Assembly: GCA_009733575.1 (NCBI GenBank) | Contig: ML769413.1 | Span: forward strand, 262,466 to 326,465 | Reading direction: 5' to 3' | Length of the DNA stretch: 64,000 nt | Source of the DNA: Gymnopus androsaceus JB14 | Lineage: Eukaryota; Basidiomycota; Agaricomycetes; Agaricales; Omphalotaceae | Shown here: piece by piece, positions 55,856-64,000 of the stretch | Numbering within the stretch: position 1 is the stretch's first letter | How the letters are laid out: every line of letters starts with the position of its first letter | The notes under the pieces: model-generated | What the model was told of the DNA's origin: nothing | Databases searched by the model: none | Seen by the model: only the letters and a program-made list of their open reading frames with translations | Program-made: the position numbers and the translations under genes

Positions 55856-56308
55856 AAGGTAGGGGGACAGGCAAACCCAGCCAACCCCACGTGGCCGATT
55901 GTGACGGACTTTATTTGGTAATTTCATCAGTGAAACTACTCTTCAAATAACTGTGCTCTCTCTGAGGGATATTTACAAAATGTGCTCCCAGCAATTATCA
56001 GAAACATATCTTACCTCAACACTGAGCTTTTTTTCATCATTTTAAAGTGGAAACTGAGAGAGTTACTTAGGTTACAGTCAATAATCATATATCTTGTAAA
56101 TAAATCTCTCAGATTTGAATGAAAAATCACAGGAAAAATCACATAGCCTCATGAGATGTATTCAAATAAAATGTTTGAAATGGATTTGCCAAAAAGACTT
56201 TAGTTGGGCTAATATAAGACGAAGAAGAAAAAGTTACTAAATAAGGTGCATGATGTAACGTGTGACATGCTCGCGTGGGGTTGGTCGGGCTTGCCTGTCC
56301 CCTACCTT
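55856..56308. mobile_element. 450-bp inverted-repeat element in a dispersed repeat
   Basis: Left AAGGTAGGGGGACAGGCAAA..CCAACCCCACG pairs with right CGTGGGGTTGG..TTGCCTGTCCCCTACCTT (about 35 bases, a few mismatches). It splits the dispersed repeat that is continuous at 35484-35515. A/T-rich centre, no ORF. Confidence 0.7.
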
Positions 56309-56324
56309 AGAAACTGATGGTCAC

Positions 56325-56445
56325 GAGCCTAGGTGCCGAGACGCGAGACGTAGGAATTTCCTTTGCTTATGGTACAAACAAACGGATTTGTTTACACCAA
56401 ATAAATTACATGGGTGGGATTGGTCGCGGCGCCTATTAAAATTGC
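56325..56445 (-). repeat. Dispersed repeat, copy 3
   Basis: Opposite strand to the copies at 19085 and 35395. Contains AATTTCCTTTGCTTATGGTAC and GGTGGGATTGGTCGC. Lies just before the F-box gene start at 56509. Confidence 0.6.
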
Positions 56446-56508
56446 GAAACTTATCCAGTACAGTCACCAACTCACTACTGTCGGTTCGGTTTTGAACTCC
56501 AATTCTCC

Positions 56509-59500
56509 ATGACCCAACAAAATCTGTCGCAACATTGCATTGAAGAGCCGATATGGCTTGGTTTCAACGATACATCTTTCCTTCGAGCACAACTTTCGAA
56601 TTCACAAAATCAGCTAGAAAGCTTCGAACAACAGTTGAACAAGCTCAAACGTGCACACGAAGGTTCAGATGAATGAACTCAAGCGTGTACACAAGGATCA
56701 GGTCTCTGAGCTGACGCGTCGTAAAGACGCAAAACTCGTCGAGATTGATTCATTTCAAAATCTTTTATCGCCTATCCGTCGAATTCCGCTAGAGATTCTC
56801 TCTGAGATCTTTGAGCTCTCATGTCTTCCTGACAATGGTATCTTTAGGGGCAGCCACGACATTGTCTGCTGCACATCTACTTTGTCTAAAGTCTGCGTGG
56901 CCTGGAGACATGCTTCCATTTCTACGCCTTGACTTTGGTCGAAGCTGTGCCTTTCGATGGATACGCATTACAAAGCCTTCACCGTGGAGGTTATTTGGGT
57001 GAAGGAGTGGATTTCTCGAAGCCAAGGATACCCTTTGGACTTTTATCTTGACTTTGAGAATTTTGACGGATCTCTTGACTGGGAGGAGGATCTTCATGAA
57101 CATCCTGGAGCGGTTCAAATACTGCAGTACATCCTGGAACTCAGTCATAAAATTCAACTGTTCAAGCTGCATTCTGTCGAGTCATCGCTCTTTCGTACTT
57201 TTTTCCGTCGAGTTTCGCGTGCTTCACTCCCTATTTTGGAAGAAATCTGTCTTAAAACAGATGGAAGTGGTGACCATAAAGTGTCATTCTTCCCTCGTCA
57301 AAGCCGCATTTTATTAGGAGCACCCAATTTACGACGGGTAGAACTCATCGATCTCGGTAATTTCCTTGAGGGCACACCGTTTATGCTGCCTGCGAAACAG
57401 TTGACCTCTCTGACTATCGATTGCATTGATTCGGACTGCGCCCCAACCAGCTATGCTGATCTACTGCCACGCTGCGAAAAGCTTGTTGATACGCCGATTT
57501 TTCGGCTAAGGCTAGAACTGCGCAGAACCAATAATCCTAGGTTCTGTTAGTAACAAAACACGGTCAATAAGAGAACTATAGTGAGCCCGAGCTGATAGTT
57601 AAAATCTACCGAGGACCTATTCTACCCAAGAGGTTGCAGAGTAACGGTACGCGCAATGGTACCATACTTAACTTTGTGAATGCGCCTCGATCAAAGTCCT
57701 ATGCGCGGTATGGTGTAGCGAGGCAAGCTTGTTGGATAACAAGTTGCTGACCGAGGCAGATAAACGAGCCCACATACCAGTTATACTAGGCTAGGTCATC
57801 GAAGGATATACCCAAGGGATCAAAGTCTTAACGAGGCATCGCTTCCGCAATCAGCTCACCGAGGAGTCTAAACGACACTCAAGTTTATTAAACGAAGCAA
57901 GGTGGACCGAGATGGGGAAGTACCCTAATGGGTGCCCTCAAAGTTGACACTCGCTGGAAAGCGCCCAGGCATATAGCTGCAGCAGTCCAACGCGGCCACA
58001 TGACCCACTTGCTGTAGCTAATTCTAGAGCACGGAAGGACCAAGGAGTATTTCTATCCGAGCCTCAGCGTTTTACCGAGATCCATATGCTACCAGGCATC
58101 TAGACTCGAGACCACGCGGAACTAGAGATAATAACCAGTCTCCCATTGGCAAGGAAAAACATAGAAATACTTCCAAGGGCTGTTCTGCTAAAGGAGCTGG
58201 CGAGCCTTGTAAAAAAGGCAAATGACTCGAGTCAATTCAGACCAAAATCCCAAAAGTCGACCCAATCGAGGAAGACAAACAAACGAGGCAGGAAAACGTC
58301 GAGGCAAAACCATAGTATACACGCATATATGGACATTATTTATCTTTTCTATTTTACTTACTCTGTTTCATCCTATCTCGCTCAGTTTCTCTCATTTTCC
58401 TATTTTCATATATCTCGCTCAGTATATAAGGGTAGCTATTCTATCTCGGAATGACAAGTTAGACTTGATACCTGAAACGCAGTTCTATCTTAGGACCTGT
58501 AGTGATTCGTACACGCTCAGACGCGTCTGCATCGTCCTCTACAACCTTTGAAACGGGTGGCCTTCTTGTAACCTCGATAATACTGAGGCTGTTCATTCTA
58601 CTTCCGGGCTATTAAGTCGAGCATTCCTGGTTTTCATCTCGAAGAGAGGTCACATCAGTCTTAGGACTGCAGGTGGAGCCTAACGTGCACACCTCGACGA
58701 GCCCGTTGTTGATTAGGAAAGGTCTTGGACCCAACTGTTGGCTTGGTCTAGTTTTAGGGAGGAAGCTTCTTGGAGTGTTACCTAGCTTTACCAACAGATT
58801 CTACCCCTTGCCCGCTCTTCGCTGAGTGTGTTAAAAACGCGTACTCGAGTGACTTGCGCGGCGGTCGTATAAGCTTGTTAGGTAACTCGCGGGAATCCCT
58901 GAGAGTTGGAGTATCATTGCGCGGCAACGTAAAGGCTCCTGAGATACGCAAAGTCGTTTGTTGAGTCGGCGTACTTGACCCGTGCTTTGGTGTTTGCTTT
59001 TCCCCTTGATTAGTTCAGCGCATCGTCGTACGTTAGTTGGCTTTTCAAAACCTCCCTCCAAATATAAAACCTTGTTCATTGCGCACTATCTGTGTCAACT
59101 GTCAAGTGCTTTTCTCTTCAAATCAATTAGTAGTCGAGGGAACCTTTGACAACCTCCTTCCTTGCATTAAATTAAACCTTTTGGATTATATCTGATTGGG
59201 GTGATTGTTGTTTGGTTGGTTTTCATACCCAGCACAAATCTAACTCATCATCGTCCACCTCTACTTTCACCCGTCATCCAATTCTGAATTTGACCCTAAC
59301 CTCTCCATATTTCTTCCTAACCTGAAATCACTCGACGTCACTTGTAACGATACAGAAGTAGTGAACTTTTTGTGCCGCTTTACGCTCCCTGCTCTTGAAG
59401 ATTTGGCTCTCGAATGGGATGGGCAGGATTTCGACAGCCTAGCTATGGATGTTTCTGCTTTCCAGCGCCGCTCTGTCACCTCATTGTCATCGTTAACACT

Positions 59501-59957
59501 GAGGAGCTTCAGAGATGATGCAAAAGGCTTCCTCAATGGCTTGATAGAAATACTATCTGTCTTCCCCGAAATCAGGACTTTCCGGATTCATGGACTTGGA
59601 GGCGGATTCGACGTAAATCCAGTCGTTCAATCCTTGACTTGCACCAAAGATCACCCAGGTCTGCTCACAAAGCTCACCTGTTTCGAGCTGTGCTGGGTCT
59701 TGTCATGTCACGGTAAAAGGAGATATCCTTCAGCTTTGACTACCATGGTTCTTTCACGGTGGTGGCCGGATGTTAGGAATGAGTCGGACATGGATGCTAA
59801 CCAACTCTATCAGACCCGCAGTGGCGTATCTCGATTGCAGAAGGTAACATTGCATGGCGTTGAGTTCTCGGAGGATGTTACAATCATATCTGAACTACCT
59901 GGCTTGGACGTTGATTATACGGAGTTTTGGATGGATGATGAATTACATGTATATTAA
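56509..59957 (+). pseudogene. F-box-like gene split by a solo LTR
   Basis: Same layout as the gene at 33157. ATG 56509 (MTQQNLSQHCIEEPIW), coiled coil, a one-base surplus near 56658 (GAAGG for GAGG), SPIRRIPLEILSEIFELSC, a CGA-to-TGA stop before LWSKLCLS (about 56930), WVKEWISRSQGYPLDFYL, LRRVELIDLGNFLEG, then LTR copy B within KLV|VHLYFHP. After the LTR: LKSLDVTCNDTEVVNFLCR, LPALEDLALEWDGQD, FPEIRTFRIHG, VSRLQKVTLHG, LPGLDVDYTEFWMDD and a stop at 59957. Three independent lesions make this a true pseudogene. Confidence 0.85.
57487..59250 (+). mobile_element. Probable solo LTR, copy B (1,764 bp)
   Basis: Nearly base-for-base equal to copy A. TG..CA ends; left flank TTGT (57483-57486) and right flank TCGT (59251-59254) form a 4-bp target duplication with one change. 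Removing the element and one TCGT restores AAGCTCGTCCAC, as in the paralogue at 34065. TATATAAGGG at 58423. Confidence 0.8.
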
Positions 59958-60698
59958 CTCTAATAATTATTAAGGCGTGGTATCGCATCGCAATCGATAT
60001 TTTTGACGGTGTCCCAATCATAATTTTCAAACATCAAAGTCAAGGCCAAAGAGCGACAAGGTGAAAGAAAGACTGTTCCAGTTGATAGTCTTGCTGTAGG
60101 CTCATCATACAATGCCAGTAATGGTTCTGACAAGACTTATCAAAAAAAAGCCCGCGTCGAGCGCTTGTTCAGGTCGTTCGCTTCTATCACCATTTAATTA
60201 AGCTTCGAGTCTCAAGCGTTAAGCAATTTCTTAACAATCTCAGCGCGAGGACGCTTCACGTGTACCGCCCAGCCGATGATTCAGGATGTGAACTTCGTTG
60301 ACGATGCCTCCTTATATATAGCGCATTGCCCTGTTTCTCAGAAATGAAAGGCGAGCAGGAATTGCACGAAGCCATTCAACTTAATATCACAGAATGTTAC
60401 CACCAACTCGTCGAAAATCTGGCCGACTCAGGCCGTCCTTGACGCTGTTCGAACGACGAACACGCACGTTATCATGTACCATCGACCCAAATGAATTTAT
60501 TTTTCACATATAGGCGAAATATACCAATAACTTGAACGGCTAACACGAAACATACCCTGTAGAGCAAAGACTGAGTATGGAAGCGCACGGAAAATATTTG
60601 AAGGAGAGCACAAATATTTAGAGGCATGATATCTCTTCAACAACGCAACAAAGAATGACTCAAAGTGTGCACGCGGACGGGCGTTCAGGAGAATCGGG
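59958..60698. other. F-box 3' flank and intergenic
   Basis: 59958-60110 is repeated at 34805-34970 and 62300-62465. From about 60360 on, parts recur at 63080-63250 (GCTGTTCGAAC.ACGAA..GCACGTTATCA), so this is within the zinc-finger duplication. No separate gene. Confidence 0.5.
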
Positions 60699-61932
60699 TC
60701 AAGTAAGAGGCTGGAAATTTGAACGCCTTGCTAGACAGCTCAAACGCTGATGGCGTGGAAGGGAATTCTGGTGCATAAGAATATTACCGCAGTCGGGACA
60801 GCGCTGACAAATTCCGAGGTGAGCTACGTCGAAATGATCTATGTAACCCTGTCAATCAGAGATTAAAGCAGAGAAAACGGAGCTTACGATTCCTGGCCTG
60901 GTTACTCTTGTATTCTTTAGAGCAACCATGATAATCGCAAGTGAAATATCCATTTGGCTGGGTGTAGGGATCTCCACCGTAACCGTATAGTACGGTTTTA
61001 CGGGTACGGGTATACGAGTAGCCGTAACCGTCCCGTATAGGAATCTCAAGAATAATTTACGGTTACGGGTACGGTACTGTAGTATACCGTATACTTGCCG
61101 TACAAATACGGCCGTATACGGGTACGATACGGCCCGTAATAAATCAATAAAAAATACTTGAATTTTCTTGCAAAATATACTACATTTTTGCTACATTTAC
61201 ACTAGACACCAGTATCGAGCAAACGTTCCATGTGTGCATTGCATAAATGCAGCTTCTTTCATAAGAAAACGGTCATTACATGAGTTTTCTCAACACTCCA
61301 AACTGATGATATTAAAGAATGAAGACATTCTGGCTATATCTTTGGTGAATACACTCAAAGACTAAACAAATTATCTCTTTGTTATCAAACCATGCAGTTT
61401 TAAACACTGGACTACTAGAATTTTTCCAAAAAATGAACAAGTAATAAGATACACCCGTAAATACGGCCGTAAACCCGTAAAAATACCGTAACCGTACCGT
61501 AAGAGGTCCTGAAATATTCTTTACGGTTACGGGTACGGTCCAGGAGGTACCCGTAAAGTACCGTAAATTATACGGTGGGGATCCCTAGCTGGGTGGCTGA
61601 GGGCTCATAGGCGGCAATGGAGACGATGGATTGCGGTATCTCCAACACGTTCCAAAGCCAGGCTTCGAAGCCTTGCGGGAGTCCGGAATAGCGCTTAAAG
61701 ATATCATTATACCACCTGTCCATGGCTCTCGCAGACCAAAACTTGCATAGGATTTAATCGATGACTACTTGTATCGATAAAATAAAATACTTACGTTTCA
61801 TGGAGGAAATGTCAGTGGATTTCATTATACTGGGAATACAACTTGGCCAGCTGAGGTCTATTGGTACTAACATTCCTCAGTCGATTTGTGCCACATCAAG
61901 AGAGATAAGCGTTACCTGGAGGGTACAGACAT
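60699..61932 (-). pseudogene. Small C2HC zinc-finger-like gene, broken copy
   Basis: Duplicate of the gene at 63236. Minus strand: MSVPS, NVSTNRPQLAKLYSQYNEIH, a TGA stop, MDRWYNDIFKRYSG, PQGFEAWLWNVLEIPQSI, the hAT-like insertion after SATQ, CDYHGCSKEYKSNQARN, GYIDHFDVAHLGICQRCPDCGNIL and a longer C-terminus ending at 60699. A 7-base loss near 61722 also shifts the frame relative to the intact twin. Confidence 0.7.
60965..61587. mobile_element. 623-bp non-autonomous hAT-like element
   Basis: Terminal inverted repeats TAGGGATCTCCACCGTA and its partner ending ..GGTGGGGATCCCTA, flanked by a perfect 8-bp target duplication GCTGGGTG (60957-60964 and 61588-61595). An 8-bp duplication with a short TAGGG-type end is the hAT signature. 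The interior is dense in ACGGGTACGG/CCGTA motifs near both ends. The paralogous copy has a single GCTGGGTG at 63463-63470. No transposase. Confidence 0.88.
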
Positions 61933-62247
61933 GTCTTGCAGGGAGAATACTGCAAAGAGTATGAAGATGTAGGTGGGGCCCAGAAGAGTCCGGGACACTG
62001 TTATATAGGACTGGAAACAGACCTTACCATACTCTTTTGCAAGGTTAATGGAAGGATGACGCCTCACCAGGCAATTAAATAACATTAACATGAAAATAAC
62101 CATGCGGTCCAGTTTTTGTTTTCTCCTTCAGCCAAAAGGAGTCAGTGTACCCTGGAGATTGACCTTGTGAATAAGCTGATAGTCCGGGAAGGGCGCTATG
62201 CGCAGTGTGGCTGTGTGTAGTGTGCTCCTAAACTAGACTCACTTAAA
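61933..62247. other. Upstream flank of the broken zinc-finger copy
   Basis: Aligns with 63815-64000, the promoter of the intact copy. No gene seen. Confidence 0.5.
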
Positions 62248-62466
62248 ACGTTGATTATACGGAGTTTTGGATGGATGATGAATTACATGTATCTTAACTC
62301 TAATAATCATTAAGGCGTGGTATCGCAACGCAATCGATGTTTTTGACGGTGTCCCAATCATAATTTTCAAACATCAAAGTCAAAGTCAAAGAGCGACAAG
62401 ATGAAAAAAGACTGTTCCAGTTGATAGTCTTGCCGCAGACTCATGGCAGCGATGGTTCTGACACTG
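62248..62466 (+). repeat. F-box 3' end duplicate
   Basis: VDYTEFWMDDELHVS, a stop and about 165 bases of 3' flank, nearly identical to 59907-60110 and similar to 34733-34950. Only the last 15 codons of the gene are present. Confidence 0.8.
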
Positions 62467-62696
62467 TAACCCCTCTCGCACCTTTAGGTGCTTTGGTATA
62501 AGTTTGCATGAAATCGATAGCAACTTAATTGAGTAAATTTCTGACGAAACTCGATCCAAGAATGGGTTGTGAATGGAGTCGAGGTGAATGGAGGCGAGGT
62601 ATCGGGGTGGAGTTAACTGATTGGTCGTATGTAAAACCTGCTCTTCCATTGTAGGAATCCGTTTGTAGACCACTGGGAGCCATTCGAGTAGAAAGA

Positions 62697-62830
62697 TCCG
62701 TAATTGCCCCCCTTTCCCAAGGAACCATACTCGAGCCCGGCTCCGTCATTTTGACTTCATACCCAAGGGAGCGGGCTTTATTTGCAAGCCTCCAGTGTAT
62801 CTCAAGCGTGGAGATCGAGTGGAGATAATC
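62697..62830 (+). repeat. FAH-family gene fragment, second copy
   Basis: CCCTTTCCCAAGGAACCATA.. to GGAGATCGAGTGGAGA matches the last FAH exon (32693-32817), with small losses (GACCGGTACG is reduced to GACTTCAT). It follows the F-box tail at 62248 by 230 bases. Confidence 0.75.
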
Positions 62831-62879
62831 AACGATTGGGCCAAGCTGATGAATCTCTCTAATTGTTTCTAAACTCTAA

Positions 62880-62990
62880 AGTTCCAACGCTGATGGCGAG
62901 AAAGAGACTTCTGGTTCATAAGATATTTCCACAGGCAGGACGGCGCTAACGAATTCCGAGGTGAGCTACGTCGAAGTGATCTAGTGCTGA
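62880..62990 (-). pseudogene. Zinc-finger gene, third fragment
   Basis: AACGCTGATGGCGAGAAAG.. to CTACGTCGAAGTGATCTA matches the last exon of the genes at 60699 and 63236 (HFDVAHLG..R.CP end). Only about 110 bases survive. Confidence 0.6.
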
Positions 62991-63235
62991 AAGACGAAGA
63001 AGTAATCTAGGCAGCCTTGGAACAGAGTCAACGCATCCTTCGACTGAGCATCGGATTTTTATTTATCTAGAGGGAGTCAGGACCAGCAGGGACGATCGTC
63101 CTTAGTGCTGTTCGAACAACGAAAATGCACGTTATCACATAGCATCGACCGAAATGAATTTACATAGGCGAAATGTGTACGCGGACGGGCGTTCGGGGAA
63201 TCGGGTGAAGTAAGAGACTCGGAATTTAGCGCCTT

Positions 63236-63814
63236 GCTAGACAGTTCAAACGTTGATGGCGTGGAAGGGAATTCTGGTGCATAAGGACGTTACCGCAGTC
63301 GGGACAACGCTGACGAATTCCGAGGTGAGCGACGTCGAAATGATCTATGTAACCCTGTCAATCAAAGATTAAAGCAGATAAAACAAAGCGTACGATTCCT
63401 GGCCTGGTTACTCATGTATTCTTTAGGGCAACCATGATAATCGCAAGCGAAATCTCCATTTGGCTGGGTGGCTGAGGGCTCATAGGCGGCAATGGAGAGG
63501 ATTGATTGAGGTATCTCCAACACGTCCCAAAGCCAGGCTTCGAAGCCTTGCGGGTGTCCGGAATAGCGCTTAAAGATATCATTATACCACCTGTCCATGG
63601 TCAAAGGCTCTCGCAGACCAAACCTTGCATAGGATTTAATTGATGACTAGTTGCATCAGAGAATAAAATACTGACGTTTCATGGAGGAAAAGTTGGATTT
63701 CGTTATACTGGGAATACAACTTGGCCAGTTGAGGTCTATTGGTACTAAAATTCCTCAGTCAAGGTGTGTCACTTTAGGAGAGAGAGATAAGTGCTACCTG
63801 GAGAGCACAGACAT
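63236..63814 (-). CDS. Small C2HC zinc-finger-like protein, intact copy
   Basis: ATG at 63814 (MSVLSR), four exons with 40-55-nt introns and agreeing phases, stop at 63236. Sequence landmarks: NFSTNRPQLAKLYSQYNEIQLFLHET, MDRWYNDIFKRYSGHPQGFEAWLW, CDYHGC and a C-terminal finger RCPDCGNVLMHQNSLPRH, QRLNC, that is C-x2-C-x12-H-x4-C. A TATA motif (TATAAAA on minus, 63900-63907) lies about 90 bases upstream. The family is not known to me; the finger may bind DNA, RNA or protein. Tandem duplication with the broken copy at 60699 and a fragment at 62880. Confidence 0.55.
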
Positions 63815-64000
63815 TTCTTCCTGTTGAAGGGACACTATTTTGGAGAACACTGCAAAGTCTAGTATGAAGATGTAAGTGGATAGGGCCCAGGAGAGTCGGT
63901 TTTATACGAAATCTTGCCATGTTCTTTTGGAAGGTTAATGAACGGATGATGCACCAGGCATTTAAGTAGCATTAACATGAATATAACCACGCGTTTTAGT

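Overview
The window looks like nuclear DNA of a basidiomycete, most likely an Agaricomycete. Genes are packed head to tail, most introns are 45-60 nt with GTRNGT donors and YAG acceptors, and the set (RTA1-like membrane proteins, the SIN protein Cdc14, IMPACT/Yih1, RFT1, FIG4, COA3 and F-box proteins opening with a coiled coil then SPIRR..P.EILSEIF) is typical of mushrooms. No rRNA gene, convincing tRNA gene or CRISPR array was seen.

Left part, 1-32.9 kb, is gene-rich: a broken F-box gene, an aryl-alcohol dehydrogenase relic, the tRNA-splicing endonuclease subunit SEN15, RTA1-like protein 1, a Zn2Cys6 regulator divergent from IMPACT, RFT1 convergent with FIG4, an F-box remnant beside a short inverted-repeat element, a tandem pair of alpha/beta hydrolases read almost as one unit, RTA1-like protein 2, an F-box tail, an uncharacterised acidic protein, a small secreted protein, an aldo-keto reductase, COA3, and Cdc14 divergent from a fumarylacetoacetase-family enzyme. 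Most are housekeeping functions: tRNA splicing, translation control, N-glycosylation, phosphoinositide turnover, respiratory-chain assembly, septation.

Middle part, about 33-56 kb, is a repeat island. A kinase-like gene is split by a PIF/Harbinger DNA transposon. Next to it lies a tyrosine-recombinase (DIRS-like) retroelement on the minus strand, read as gag, reverse transcriptase and recombinase in order. It is cut by at least two copies of a 1.76-kb TG..CA repeat (probable solo LTRs) and several inverted-repeat elements. Right part, 56.5-64 kb, holds an F-box gene split by another copy of the same LTR and a duplicated small zinc-finger gene, one copy of which carries a 623-bp hAT-like insertion with an 8-bp target duplication and a matching empty site in its twin.

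Many otherwise well conserved genes (RFT1, FIG4, Cdc14, the Zn2Cys6 factor, both hydrolases) carry single-base shifts, nearly always one extra base and often in a short homopolymer. Because several of these genes are expected to be essential, sequencing error is a likelier cause than gene death. All exon joins here are read by eye.
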